Notes: generated by a model from the sequence alone, not told the origin. A stretch of 64,000 nt of DNA from Cheilinus undulatus (GCF_018320785.1 NC_054872.1:40350551-40414550); one strand, 5' to 3'. Counted from the first letter of the stretch, positions 23,691-38,900 are shown. A program made the numbers and translations.

Positions 23691-24336
23691 TAGAGAGCAT
23701 CATCAGGACACCTGAAGGTACCGGTTGACAGGAAGAGAAGGGAACTACCAAACTTCTAGAAATCAGGACACAGGGAACAGAAGACATAAAAACAAGACAG
23801 TCATTTCATGTAGTCAATTCTTACTACAAGGGCTAAAAAAGGATTTAAACTTTTACTTGCAATTTATCTCAGAATTTCTGCAGTTAATCAAAGTTAATCT
23901 CACCCTTTGTCACAATTTAAAATCCACTTTTGGCATTTTTAAATGCATATATATCAACATTTCTGTAAATATGCCAAAAAGCTAGTTTCTATCTGCAGTC
24001 CCAGGCCAGATGTTTAATTTGATTTGATTAAGGAGCAGCAGTGTAAATGTTTTACATCACTGGTTCATTTTGCTCTTTTTTCCACTTTTTTCTTCCAAAT
24101 TAAACAGAAGTGAATAATTTGTATAAATAATATGTCACAAGAACCAGAGAGATGCAGATTATGTTCAAAATCACAAGCTACAATCTGTAGTCCTGAACTG
24201 AGGTAATGGCTCCATCTAGTGGTGCTGTCCTGGTGGTTCTATGTTACAGTATGAGGGCAAAGTTAGCACATCCATGGCTGAAAAAACTGCTTCTGAAACT
24301 AAAACAGTCAAGAAAAACAGTCTGACAACAGAGACA

Positions 24337-24342
24337 TTTATT
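24337..24342 (-). terminator. lsr: Probable lsr poly(A) signal
   Basis: AATAAA on the minus strand, 676 bp downstream of the lsr stop codon. Cleavage would fall about 10-25 bp further left, near 24315, giving a terminal exon of roughly 740 nt, most of it 3' untranslated. Confidence 0.55.
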
Positions 24343-25017
24343 GTAAAAATTACTTTTATCACATCACAATAAACATTTGTATGTTGGGCATATATCAGGT
24401 CGGCTGTACAACATAATGCTGGTTAAAGCTGAAACTGTGTTAAAAAGGCACCAAAATAAATGAAAATACTCAAACACAAATTTTAACTGAGGGTATATGT
24501 TTTTAAAAACACTGAGCACTCTAACACACCTAAAAGCAAAGTTAAAATCAGGTCATTTAAATGTACATAGTTTTTTTATATTCTTAAAAAAAATTATGTT
24601 TTACACAAATAAAAAGCAGGAAATCTAAAGACCCAGACAAAACAACATGAGTAAATCAGCTGACTAAAAGTACAAAGTAAAAAAAAAAAAAAACATGAAA
24701 CTTTAAACTAATGTGAATATGACTTAAGATCTAGACATGATCATTAATCTAGTCAACTTTCACGTCTAAAACAAAATTCTATACAAATTTAAGGCACTTG
24801 TGGCAGCCACAATGTTTTTATACACGAGAAGATGCAACATTTCATCAGTGCACCTCTTCCCTGTAAGAAAAGCTTTCAAACACATTCATCATGAAAAGTT
24901 CAGTAAAATAATTCTATATAAATCCAAATTAGCTCAGTGAATTAGTTGTATTTACAGTCTTATGGTTAGTAAAAAAAAGCTGCAGGGTTGGACAGGCGGC
25001 TCCTGTAATGATTGGTT

Positions 25018-26993
25018 TTAAACAACCAGGCTCTCTCGACTCACAGCTCCATTCTGTAAAATAAGAGAAAACAAACTTTAATTTAAATGTAGTCATATTT
25101 TATGTCTGAATCTACAAAGGCCCTGAGCAGGCTTGCACAACTACCTTCTATATAGCTTGTTTTGTAAATTCCTGTTGTTTTCTCAAGAATCAACCAAAAG
25201 ACGGTTGTCTCATGTCGTGTTTGGCTGATCACAGAGACCAGCTAATTTTTTTTTTCTGGATCACCAGAAAATTATCCCAAGAAAACACGCTTTGTTGTCT
25301 CAAGAATGTGAGATACATCAGTCTGTCATGGAGGGAAGAACAGCTTTATATTGCAAGAAAAGATTAAGAGAAAAAAGGGGGCACACATTACAGCAGGAGA
25401 TCCATGGATCCCAAATTTAAATTTACTGGTTTATCCAAGTCAGTTATTTATGTAGAAACTTCTACTGTAAATGAATCACTCATTCATTTGTCATTTTATG
25501 ATGATGGAAAATGGGGATGCACAATTTTAGATGAAATGATAATCACAATTATTTTGATAAATATTGAGATCATGATTATTCATCACAATACTTTTTCCAT
25601 TTAAAGGGCAATTTACTTATTTTTTATTTTGAAACCCTTATACCCTGGCACTAACCCCCCAGGGGGGGTGCCAAAGATCTCAAGGGGGGGTGTGAGGCTT
25701 TGTCTGCTTTGAGGCTGCCAAAAATAGATGTGCAAATATTGACTAAAACCATGATAAAACAGGTAGTAAGTAGTTTATGCAAAGGTCTTTAGATAATAAA
25801 AAGCATTCACAGGCCTCTTTTTAGGTTTTATCAATGAAACAATTCAAATCTTTGTTGATTTTTGGTGTCAGTGTATCACTTTTTCTTCACTCTTGGGTCC
25901 TGGGGGGGCTCCACTTTTCTTAGGTGCATGTAGGGGGGGCTTCAAGGAAAAATGGTTGGGAAACACTGGTCTAGTGGATGTCCTGTAGTTTAGTTTTGTG
26001 TTTTTTGCATTGTATTATGACTTGCCTTAGGACAACATATGAAATGTTACTGCTGTGATAATTCTGGCATATTTAGATTGATGTGTATTTTGGATATTTT
26101 GAAAATGTGTGCCACAACATCCTAGTTAAAACAAATCAACAACAAAGACTCTGACCATATTTTTCTCAAAATCTTTGAGCCAATGAACAGCTTCCTTGTG
26201 GACTGTCTGAGCTTTTTATTCGGACAACTTGATTTAAAATTATCCTTATCAGACACTAGAAGTTTCCTATTTATAGGAAAGACTCACAGTAAGAGTTTTG
26301 TCTCTCTTGTCTCTTAAAGCAAAAACCAGCTGAAGAAGTAAGCCTTACACCACCACTCTTCCTGTCTGTTCAGGTTTTTAGGGGAATCCTTACTGTGAGA
26401 AAACCTGCTTGATGATTCTGTGAGCACCGATTCTGTTTGAAAAACAATTCTGAGAAAACTGTACCAACAAAGTCTCTCCGAAACCACAACACCGTTACAT
26501 GACAACCATGGTGGTCAGGGGACTCACCTTGCGCAGGTTGCTTTTCTTAGAAGACGACACACTCTCATCATCGCTGTACGGGGGAGGAGGAGGTGGTGGG
26601 TAATCATCACGGCGACCAGGGTATCCAGCAGGTGGGTTTTGAGGAAGTGGGGGAGGTCCACGTGGCGCCCTACCCCGATCCGAGCGGTCACTCTCACTCT
26701 CGAGCCGATCACGGCTTCGTGACCTCTGCTGCTCCCCAAGCTTCTTCCTCTCCATTGCTTCTCGCAGGAAGCTGTCATCATAATCATCTCGCCGACCCCT
26801 TGCACCACCAAACCGCTGATCCCTCTCCAGGTCCATCAGATCGTCACGGCTACGGCTGCGTCTCCCTGGAAGGCCTCCGTAGCCTCCTCTGTCATCTCTC
26901 CTGCGATCATCAGGGGAGTAGTCACGCCGTCTTCGGTCGTCAAAGTCTCGGTCGTAGCCACTGCGGGCACTGCTGCTCCAGCCGTCATCAGAA
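25018..26993 (-). CDS. lsr: lsr exons 10-11: distal tail and C terminus
   Basis: Exon 10 (26993-26528, 466 nt) encodes Arg/Asp-rich repeats with [17 protein letters not shown], a charged helix [20 protein letters not shown], and [20 protein letters not shown], ending NLRK. Exon 11 (25053-25018) adds only [11 protein letters not shown] and the stop. The ending RESLVV is shared with mammalian LSR and could be a PDZ ligand. If the last intron is not removed, the frame ends after ten other residues ([10 protein letters not shown]). Confidence 0.93.
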
Positions 26994-29900
26994 CTGAGGA
27001 AACAGAAACCAGAAAATTTATATGTATCTTAATTTGCCCTGAGATTCTGTATTGACACAAAGGCTGCTTTTTTTAAAGACTAGACAGCATCTGAGGTTAA
27101 CTACACAACCTGTGTGATATATGAGCTGCTACGCTGCAGAAGGTAAGATCATTTCAGTGCTAAAAAACTACTACAGTAATAAACAAGACAATTAGAGCCT
27201 TTGCTAATACATGGTTTGCAGAAACTGTTAGCCCATACAGATATCCAGAAACTCTAAAATAAGGTCAGACAAACAAAAATTATGCTTCATAAAGCCACAT
27301 TATGTTTCAAGAAAGTAAAAAGTGAACAAAGGAGTGCTGGTTCAGATGGGTCAATGGAGAAGGCACCTCATATCTAGAGGCTACAGCCCTCGATCTACAT
27401 CACAGGTTTAACTAAGAGTTGGGTTGCTGACCTTTTCACTACCACATGAGGGATGATTTTTTGTTATATTATAATATAATAAAATATATTATATTAAAAA
27501 AAAAAACTCAGAATTGTAGTTTAACACTTTCATTCTAACAGCTATTTCATTAAATATGTCAGGTTTGAATCAGGCTAAACACCTTAAATACATTTAATAA
27601 TCACTAGTTGCCCCAAGATACAATATTAAGAAGATACTTATGCCATGATTCAATGTTATTGGGAGTTTAAACATATTGCAATACACAGAGTATTGCATTA
27701 CCATACATTGCGATATATTGCTTGCTATACCAATTTTTCAACTGTTTAGCTGATTTAGCATTAGTTTTACCTTCATTTTTACTGTATTACTGCAGTATTT
27801 TGTTTTCATGCCGCACTCTTTGCAAACCTCATGTGTCATGCCTATATTGTTTGGTGCTGCTGTATTGGATGTACTAACTTTCCCCTGCTGTATGAGCATC
27901 ACCTCTGCTGACCTCACCGGACAAAGGGCCCAACAGCATCATCCAGACAGAAAAGCAACTGATGCTATTCATCCAGTATCCTAGACTTCAGATCATATTA
28001 GCAATCAAGTTGAAAAAAATTAATACTTGGCGGACGATACAATATATATAGCCGTGCAAAATATCGCAATACTATGCTTTATCGATTTTTTCTCTCACCC
28101 CTTGTCAATGAGCCAGGCCAGACTCAGAGAGAATGATCACAGGCTTGGGAAAGGTCAGGCTGGCTTTAAATAAAATCAGTCTTAAAAGAAAAAAGAAAAA
28201 ACTTTTGAAACCATACACAAATTGGTTGCCACCACTGTCAGAATACAGGCACGTCAGTATAAATGTGATGTACTCTAAGGTGTTGACCACTCTCACAGTT
28301 GTAGTGGGAGTTTCCTAACAAGAGCTTAGATGGAACAGAGGCATCACTAGAAATCTCAGAAGACCAGTTGCCTTCTGTCATGGGATTTCCCCAACTACAG
28401 CTATGACACAGATGAAAGATTTGTATGTGTAATCTGAAAACGAGATGAGGCAATATAGATGTTCATATTTGGTATAAGTAGCACAAACGTAAATTTTTAT
28501 ACACGCATAGTCTGAACATGAAATCCTTAAGAAAAATAAAACAGTTATCATCAAACTAGTGTAAAAAAAGGAATTAATTGCAAGTCATGTAAACAATTAT
28601 CATCCAAATAAAAATCAATGCCTTAATTATACACCTAGGTTCATCTATATCCATATAAAAACACTGCTGATATGATCTGATGAAATAGTTTTACTAGGGC
28701 TGGGCGCTATATATCAAGTTTTTCAAATATATCGATATATCTTTAAACAAGATATAGTATAAGACAGTATCTTTTAAATTGCTATAGTTAAAATTATGCA
28801 ATAGAATGCTTCCATATAGCTGCTGGCTCTTCTTCTCTTGTCACTGTTTTGGGGCTTTTCCATTACATGGTGCGGACCGGCTTGACTCTGCACAGCAGCC
28901 CAGCGCAGCAGGGGATTTGCTTTTCTACCACAACCAAGCTACCTGTTTGAGGGTGCGTCTAGAGCTGATGACGCAGTGTTTTGAGCCCTCCTCGATCTCT
29001 CTACTCTGTCTGATCTGAAAGACTTTACATCATGTTAAAGCAAAAATCAAACTGTAGACTGACAGCGCTGCAAACTGCTTTTTTTACATTCTCCCTCTCC
29101 CCTGTCTCTCTCCCTTTCTCTCTCTATCCGCGATCAGTAAACAAACAGCAATTCACACTTATCACCAAAAGGAGAGGATTTTCCTGCATATAAGTTAAAG
29201 AACAGCCTCCTTATTTTTGATTTGTGGGTCTCTAAAGAGCAGAAAATAAACACAGTCATAATTTTGGATTACTCAGTGAGAACAGCATGCTTTACTAGTG
29301 CCAGCATAAATTAAAGACAGGCTCCGTCATGGACAAAATGTTTCAAACATCTCCAGCATTTTATTTTTTAAACGTCTAGAATTATTTTTTCTATAAGAAG
29401 GGACAGGGTCAAACTTTTGTTATCTGTGCCTGGTCCTTCCTGATCTTAATCGTCAGTTTGAGAAGCTGTGCACAACTACTGGACCGTAGTATGCACAAAA
29501 ATCTCGAGTTTTGGTTTTTTTTTCATAAGCATTTAAGTCATACAGTGAACGCTGACATTGCAGGGATAAAAATGTATCTCCCCCGTCTCCATGTGGAGTG
29601 AAAATGTATCATGGAAGGGATATCAGTGGCAGAGGGGGTAAATCCCCCCCTAGCAAATCGGACCCCAGGAAGTCAGTGTCAGAGCAGTGCGCTTGAAGGT
29701 GGGGCTGCAGGGCCACTGGAGTGTGGCTCAGTGCGGGCAAACTGGTGATGGAAATGCAAATCAGCACGGCTTGGTTTGGCTTGGCATGGCCACAAGACTA
29801 AGTGGAAAAGTCCCCCCGTAACCCTGCCCCTCCTCTCTCTCTGTCTGAATAAAATCCAAACGTAAAACACATCTCTCTACTGCTCATTATCAATAATATC

Positions 29901-32900
29901 TGTATGCGGTGAGCAAGGCAACATGTATGCAGAGACAGACAGGAGTAACTCAGGAGAAGAGGAGCTAGCTGGCAAAAAGAAAAACTCTGGCTCCATTATT
30001 TGGAAATGATTCAGGTTTTAAAGTTTCAGACGAGGAGCAGAACAATGTTTTCTGTAGAGAGTGCTAAAAATGTGTTGCAACTAAAGGTTTGACAAATCTC
30101 TTCAGTCTCTTCTCTTTGAAACATTGATGTGGTGCAATAATTTTTTAGGTGGATACCGTTTTAAAAATGATTTTCTTTCTTTTTTTTTTTTTTTTTTTTT
30201 TTTTTAGAAAACACTTACATTTCCTAATTATAAATGTGTGTAGTTTGGTAAATATTGTACAGCTTTACCTGCCAAAGAAGCAACAGGCTGTAAGAATTCA
30301 AATGATGTTGAGCTGCATATTTTCAATTGTATGTTTGTTAATAACACAGGACTTTAATATTTTTAATATCAGAACAAAAGAAGAAACTGGTGATTACAGT
30401 CTGTTTTGTAGCTAATAGCATTGAAACTAGTAAGGTGCTAACAGCTCTGCCACGGTAAACACCTTTCTGCTGAACAGAGTGAAATCGTATTCAAAAAATA
30501 TTTAATTATACTTAAAATGAGACTCACCCTCTCCTGCCTCTCGGTTCACCAGGACGTCTCGGTGCATAGTCATCTCGGCCGTAGCGGCGTCCGATGTCGT
30601 CCAGGTTGTCCATGGAGCGAGCTCGTGCACGGTCCCCCATGTAGCCTCGGCGTGGGTAGTCATCACGCCGGCGTCCCTGCTGGGAAACACTGCTGATGGT
30701 GCTCATGGCTTCATCTTGGTCATAGACTGTAGCCAGAGGTGGTGGCTGGGATCGACCCCCCCGACCTCGAGGGTCCAAGGCATCGTGCAGAGAGCTGACT
30801 TCACTCATGTTATCCACTGAAAAGAAAAAATACAGAGAAGAGTTGGTGGATGGTACAACAGAGTTATGGCCTTTGGTAGAAAACAGGCACAGTCAGAGAT
30901 CTGACAAATAGATATTTACATTGGTTAGCATTAATTCAATTTGTATTGTGGATTTTTTTTAAGAAATTGTGATAAAGATGAGCAAAGGCCTCTATAGGGC
31001 ACAAGACTCAAATACAGTCTAAAAAGTCATTTAGGTTTAAGACCTATTTCAATCTGAACATACACACACACAAACATTTAGATTTCACTTGGTGAAACTT
31101 TCAGTTCCAGAGAACATCAGTGTGATAGAAACAAGTGAATGTACAGTTGATAACTGATTCATTCAGGTACACTCAAATGAAACATCAATTCAGAATGTCA
31201 TCTCCTCAACTGGCAAACACATAAAGAACACACGCAGGATGGATAGATGAAAACAAAAATATTATTCTGTCTTGAATGTTCAAAAAGTAATTAGGAGTTA
31301 AAATACTTTCAGAGGATTGCCCAACCAGTATTATCAAAAACTGTTTAAAGGAAGTTTAGTGTTTCTCTTAGCACAACCACTACAAATAGCATCCATCTCT
31401 GTTTCCTTTACAAATCTATGTTTAATCATGATTAAACTTTCATAAAAAAAACCATCTTAAAATAGGAAAAAGATGCTTCAGAACTTGGCTTAGGGTATCA
31501 GATTTTTAAGTTTTGTTGAGACTTTTAGTAATCCAATGATTGTTTTTTAACCATCAGATAAATGCAAAGAGCAAGAGCTCACAGTTTACTAAAATTGCCA
31601 CTGCTTTGTATGTATTACATTAAATACAAGCTTTAAAACTGAGAACTAAAGAGGAAGAACTAAACAGGTTATAAGCTACTTCTGTATGACATTTCAGCAG
31701 CCCCTTCAATGGGCTCATATGGGTCTTGCTTTGCTAAAAGCTTTAAATTTTCAGCTATTATTCAGGTAATCAAATTTTCAGTACAAAATGTTTTGGTGTG
31801 ACATTTTAAGAGAGAGAGAGAGAAAGAGCACTGACTAGATTGCAAAAAAAGCTGGTAACATTTGAAAGGCATTGCCAATTACAGATATGACAATATTTAG
31901 GGATGCACGATATTATCGGTCTGGTATCGGTGGTGGCTATATTATCTTAAAAAGGCAAATACTGTAATCGGCAGATGTCAAAATTTATGCCAGTATTTAC
32001 ATTCGATATTTTGCCTGTGTATTCCAGCATACATCGACTGTAAATTTTGTCCATATATACTAATAAATTAGTGGAGTGTTAGGCTGAACCAACAGACCTA
32101 TGTCAGGTGAGGTCTTTTTCTTTATTTTGTTGAAGAGCATTTTCCCTGCACATTACACATTTTGGTCTGCTCATAAATGACCAAATATCTGCACCATCAC
32201 CGTTTTTTTTAACCAGGCCTTATACATTAAAGTAAAATGCACATTTAAGTTGTCAGTCAATGTTGCTTAAAATAAAAACAATGAGATACTTGACACACAA
32301 AAAAACAGACAAATGCACTTGCATACATTTTTGGCAGTGCAGTGCATGTTCCCCATGGGTCATTATTAGTACAACTGAAAATCAAAATCATCTTTCTTCA
32401 TTTTAATATTTTATTTAACCTACCATGTACACAAACTACAGGTGATAACTTTATTAATACAAAACTGTGATAATAATAGTGATCAGACAGACATTTGATA
32501 GTCATACTCTTCTTTTGCTGCTGGCTGAGTTCTACAGACATACTGTAGTATTTTTTCTTATGAAGTAAGATCAACATAAAAAACTGTATTTGCTGGCTTA
32601 GTTTTTGTGTTACTGTGTGGTACTAGACTAAAAGTTAATAAACCTGAGAAACTGGGGAGCACAGGACCAGCAGCAACTCTTAATTGCATTCTGCCAGATG
32701 AAATGACACTTGCACAAATAGCTGTAGCGTTAGAGTAGGATTACATTGGCAGATTTACATTTACATGTAATGGATGCAACTTTGAACTTTTGCTTGTGTA
32801 TTTTATTGTACCCTGTGCTGTTTAGTCATTCATACAAGTTATGTTAAAAAGTTCTCAGGTTCAAAAAAATACCGGTATTCCCCTCTAAAACATAACAGGG

Positions 32901-35900
32901 GAAATCATATACTGGAAGTTCCTATCAGGTGTCTTGACATTTCCTTTTATGGTATGCTTTCAGATATGTATTCAAACATGTGCTAGGATGTGGTAAAAGA
33001 TGCATTTTGGACCCCTCCTAAACACAACCGGTAAACAGGCTGACTGAAGGAGGAAGTACCCAAAACACTGATGGTGATGGCAAGACAGGAAGCAGTAAGT
33101 TGGACAGATGTCAGAAAATGAGAAGAAACTTGTTGATTTGAAGCACCAAAATGAGTGCTGTAAAACATACCACAGATAAACTGACAAGGAGAGGATATAC
33201 ACCAAGCAGGCAACCACAATGGACTTGGTATGTAGCTAACAGCTAACCACAGTAGCTTCCTCACTCTAAAATCGCATGTAACTGCGCAAGATTTGGCCTT
33301 TTGAGAGATGACAGCAGGCTGAGACTCTGCTAGTCTGTGAACAGAATCTGTTAGTGTGTGGTGTGCTGAGATGATCCTCTCGTTCTACACCACACACTAT
33401 ACGAACAAAACTGGAAAATCAATGATTATCTCGATGTGTGGGGTCTCTCACGCTGGAAAAATTGGTAAAGATTTTACAAATCTTCATGTGTGGCTTAAGT
33501 CTTGCTAAAGTTGCGTCTAAACTTTCTTCAACAAAGAAAAAGAAGATCAGGAATCATGGAGGGATTGGTAAATGCTATTTTTATGATTCAAAACATCTGG
33601 TTACATCAATTTATACATCTGAGACTCCATCTGTGACTTTTTTTTAACATGTAGTTGGGCTTTGTTACCTTAATTTACCTTAATAACTGTACCTTAATAT
33701 TAGTGAAGGACTTTTTTTATATAAATAAAAATTATAGATGCATCAAATGTAAAAATTAGTGCCAATGCACATACCAATGTTTAAAATAATAATTTAGCCA
33801 AATGTAAAAAAAATAGTGCTGATTTCAAAGCTAATGCTCTAGTCATTAATTCTTCTGATGTAACACTCCAAAAATACCAGCATTTTCTCTTCTTTGACCA
33901 TGAAACAGATTAGAGTTTGTCCAACTGGTCACATCTTCTGCCCTTTATTAAATCTATCTCGAAATCAGCAGTTAGGTTTGATTCCAGAAATTGATTGATA
34001 CAACAAAACAGATTAAGATCCGTTACTGACATCAGTTTTTGCCCACGTTGTCAAAAAGGCTGATATTGTCCGATAACAATGTTAAACCCATGCATCTGTG
34101 CATCCCTGAAGATAACTTTAAACAAGCTGCTATGACAAGACACAGCCTGTTTCAACTACAAAAAAATTAGGGATTTCTCAGGCGCTGAAAATAAAAATTG
34201 TAACGTAGTTTCTGAAATATAACATAGGTAGTCAATATTTAATTACGTTTAGACATTTGACACCGTGTGAGAATTCTGAATATTAAAGATAAAATGTAAA
34301 CAAACAGGCAGCAGTAAAGAGGAAATTCTAAACACATTTAACAAAGTTGATTTACTTTCTCCCACAGAAGTCTAGGGCTCATTCGGCAGAGTTAAACCAG
34401 GAAGTGAACAGTCACTCACAGCGGTTGTAGTTGGCCGGTCTGGATGGGTCTAGTTTTGACAGCTCCTTCTCCATGTAGTAAATGGCACGTGTTGCGTTTC
34501 CTTCAGGGTCCACTTGGATACGGTAGCCACTCCGAGCTGGTGAAAGGAAGCAGGGAATAAGTCAGTTTGAACTGTGACTGCAGGGTTGTGTCACACTTTT
34601 AAACATGACATTTACGACTTTTTAAGAACTTTATAACCTGAACTAAGGGGATTACCTTGTTGATGTTGCACAAGATGTCTTTAAAAAATGTTTTTTTATT
34701 TATACACTTTCAAGTTTGAAAACTTTTTGAAAACGCTACTGCCTGTTTTCCTGGTTTAATAGCTTTTCAGATAATTTGTCCTATTTTCACGCTCCAATTA
34801 TGTTTTATTAATTGGTCTATAATGTGCACGGTGACGTGTCTCATGGCACGTGGTCTGAGTTTTACTATAACGCTGAAAATGCTGGGTTTTTTTGTTTATG
34901 TCAGATCACTTTTTCTATAAAATATTACAAGCTAAATACCAATTTATTTGATATTAAGGAGCACTGGTTAAGAGAGGGACGGAGATATAGACATGAGGAT
35001 CCTAAGGCATTAAACTGCAGGATTAGAAAATTAAAACAGAGACTTTTTAACACTCAAAGGTACAACAGAATCATCGACTTGATACTACTGTCTCATTACT
35101 GATGATTTTAAAACTTAATTATATATCCTTAGTGATGGTTTTCATTACAGAAATTTGACCTCATGTTGAATAACACAGCCACACATCTCACAACAAACCT
35201 AAAATACAGATTGCTTTTTAACATTTTATAGGGAATTTAACAGATTTTAATGGTGTGTGAACATGATAGATGTTAACACAAAAAATAGAGGAAATAATCA
35301 TGGCTTTGCAGCTTGGTGGTTCTCACGTTTGATGATCTGAGTCATGCAAAAACCACAGTGAAAAACATTAAGAGTGTCTCATACAGTATCTGAGTGTGGG
35401 AACTTACAAAGTTATTAGATTATATGGTGCTGATGGGGAAGCAAGAAACCAAATTGTCACACAGAGGTCTGTTTTGTTCCCTCTCTTATACTCACTGTGG
35501 TCTCCTCCAGTGTCCTGGTCATGCAGCAGTGGCACCTGGGAGCCCTGTCCGACTGCACAGACACAATAAAGCAAAAAGTTTTAACTGATTTAAACAAAAT
35601 TGAAACTTGTGAAACCTTTTCAGTTCTGCCTTTAGAGAAACCTCAACCTTATTTTACATCAACACTGAAAATGTGTGGTCATATTGGAAGTATCACTCAC
35701 TTGAGCTGGCACCGTCATATTCACGTCCGTAACCATTTTGTGGTGGTGCAGGGCCAACGCCGTTTGGTAGGGGAAGAAGGGGTATAGCAGGCTGGTTCAC
35801 CGCAGAGCCACCATATGGTGGCTGAGCATACATACTGGGAGCATAAAGGGTGGGTGCATACTGACTGGGAACACCTTTCTTCACTGCTTTTCCTGCCTCG

Positions 35901-38900
35901 TACACTAACAAGGAATGAGACAAAGTTGGTTAAAGTGGTGGATCACAAAAATATTAATTTCAGATTGAACAAAACTAACACAAGAGATACATATAATTAC
36001 TCTAAGTATATCCCGTGTGAGTTTTTGTGTTAATATTGTTAATGTCTGGTTTTTAGTAAGATAGAGATTGATATCATCCTCTTCCCTGCCTGTAAAATAA
36101 GGAGCCTCAGCCAGTTGACTTATATTAGTTAACTTGCAATGCACCCAACATTGCACATACCCCATAAAACAACCTATAATTCAAAAACCTAGGGCAACCC
36201 CTTAAAACTTACATGCTCGTGGGCAGCAGCAGCGTTCGGGGCAGCAGGGGCAGCTGATGTAGCAGCAGCAGGTGTGTGGACAGCACTGACACCAGCAGAT
36301 CCCGATCAGTAGCAGCAACAGCAGGAAGCCGAAAACAACCAGAACAACAAGGAGCCAGTCTGTGTGGAAAACAGGGGAGTGCATTAAGCACATGGTTATA
36401 TAAAGTAGAGATGCGCCAAAAATTATGGTCAAAACTGATGTTATTGATCTGTTATTTTAACTAATATAAACTAGTATAACAAAGTACTGACACTTTCAAA
36501 AGGAGCATCTGCTCTTCAACCAGTGATCATCAACTGGCAGCCCAGGGCCACATTATCCCCCCAAATCTTCCCATCCAGCCCCAGGAACATTATCAAATTC
36601 AAAACTTGTGCAGAGGAAAAATCTGTTTTGGTGTTTTGGGTTCATTTTTTCAATACATATATTAACTCCCTACAGTTATTAAAAAGACTCAAAAACAAAC
36701 AAAAAAACCTGCGATTGAAACAATTTAATCAGGAATGATTTTATATGTCATACATTTTTCCTAAATCCACCTGTCAGCCATTATTAGCCAATATAATGCA
36801 TGTAAAACGCGTATTTATCAGTCCATTCTTGATTTTTAAAAAAGCAAACCAAAAAAACCCCTGCTGTTTTCTGTGGTAAATTTTGGCTTCAGGCATTTTG
36901 GGAGTCAGTGCAATTTTCCTGCTTGTGTTTTTTCACTTACTATACAGCATATTAGCATTAAACCCAGATAGACAACATGACAGCCACACAAATAGCCAGA
37001 GGTGCCAAAAGTATTCACATTCATTACTCAAGTTGAAGTATAGATACTAGGGTTTAAGCTTTTTACTCAAGTAAAAGCGTAAAAGTACTGGTTTCAAAGC
37101 TACTTAAAGTATAAAAGTAAAAGTAATGTAAGGGGGGGGAAATGCCATTAAGGACAAAAGCTTAGGCCGCGCCAAAGGGGCCTATAATGCACTACCCCAC
37201 CTCCCCCAAAAAAACATTATTCTAAAGGCCATAATGACTATAATGTTACAGTAAAATGTTAATGTTGAAAAATTTGGGATGCACCTGTTTCAGCCGCATT
37301 TATGCCCATTGAAAATGAACATATCTTAGTACAACGCAAATACATTCAAGAACCATATACAGTATGTGTATTACTGAACATTAACATGTGTTTCATGGAG
37401 CGGAAGATATAATGACTAGTTGCCTTTAAGTATTGGTCTTCCTGGCTACCAACCTCCTCGCTGGTGCTTGGTTGGGACATTTTGCTCAAGTTATCTTGAG
37501 TTTCTGCCACGGACATTTTCATACTAGGCTACATACGTCTGCTATTTCCTTGCTGGAGCGTGACAGATTTGTGTCATGTGCACAGGTGCGATGGATCATG
37601 TACAAACCAATAGGGTGTTGGAATGGTATTATGTTTATACTTTTCATCCAACCACAATCAAGTTTACTCTATCTGGATGGTGTGATTTATCTGGATAGGT
37701 TTTTGTTGTTTTTTGTGTGTTTTTTTGAACAATGACAAGCCGGAATGAAAACAAGCTGAAATGAAATAGGAGTAATGAGGCTATTTTTAAAATGTAAGGA
37801 GTAGAAGTAAAAAGTCAGCTGAAAAATAATTACTCCAGTAAATTATAGATGCTCAAAATTTCTACTTAAGTAAGGTAACAAAGTATTTGTACGTCGTTAC
37901 TTGACACGTCTGCAAATAGCTAAAATATCTTGATCACCCCCTTGTGGCTGATTGTGATATAGAGACTGAACTCATTGTTAGGCTGGCCACACACTAAATG
38001 ATTTTTTAATTTGAAATGATTTTAAAACCGTGGGAGACCACAGACTTTAAGACAATTTCCAAAGATTTTTCATCTTTAATCCTCTGAACGCACACACTAG
38101 ACGACTCAGCCAGATTGTCAGATCACTGGAGACCACACACCTGCCAACCTGCCTACGACCTCGCGTGATCACGTGACTTCAGAAAAAAACCCACAGATGT
38201 CTGTTGATACTGTCTTGCTGTCTCTCCACAACAGAGTGTCCTGGCATGCGTTACAAGTGCAGCAACAATCATAAAACAGGGGAAAGACTCAGGACGAAAT
38301 CCTGGCTGGAATTAAAGTACAGTTGTGTTCATGGTTATGAGCGGTGAAAGTACTATGATTTGTCTGGTGATGCTACCTGGTCTGCTCGCTCTCATTGGTT
38401 GTTGTGGGTACTCTGTCAGCGGCACTACGACCTAGAATTGTAAATATCAGACATGTTTGATATTTACGATTCAGGGTTTGGGAGGCTACAACACGATTTG
38501 GAGCAGTAAATTAATCGTGTTGACACCACACACATGCAGACTACTCAGACAAATAATCGTTTGCGACGAGGCTCTAGTCGGTATACGCCCCCACGATCAT
38601 CAGGGGGAGGCAAATCTTGCCCCAAATCGGGCTAAAAATCCTGTAGTGTGTGGCCGGCCTTAGAGACTAAAAATACATAGATTTGAAAGAAAATAAAAAT
38701 ATTTAAACCAAAATGTGTTAACAAAACCATTTAAAAAATTTTTCTTATATTTTAAAATTTGGCCCCCAAAGTGCCTGTTTAGGAAAAGCTGGCCCTTCTA
38801 CAAATACAGTTGATGACTCAAGTGCGTCAACTGCCACAATAAAAGAGGAGACACTTTCAAAATTTGAGAAATATGCTGGACACATTTTGTTACTGAAATA

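Larger units (their letters stand above)
26994..30527. other. lsr intron 9 with repeat relics
   Basis: 3.5-kb intron. AT-rich part 27440-28090 holds wording such as GCGATATATTGC and CGATACAATATATATAG from a decayed transposon. 28697 begins a GGGCTGGGCG element (separate entry) and 30178-30206 is a poly(T) run. No second gene was seen inside. Confidence 0.5.
36521..38824. mobile_element. Outer hAT-like element hosting two later insertions
   Basis: CAGTGATCATCAACTGGCAG at 36521 and the complement of CACTTGAGTCATCAACTG ending at 38824 form imperfect inverted ends. Flanks CTTCAACC and CGTCAACT agree at 6 of 8 bases. Two complete elements with their own target duplications lie inside (36997 and 37981), so this is the oldest layer. 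Located in lsr intron 4. Confidence 0.55.

Noticed and set aside
26593..26997. 134-codon plus-strand open frame
   Set aside because: It is antisense to lsr exon 10, whose Arg/Asp/Ser codon bias removes stops on the other strand. It has no splice context of its own.
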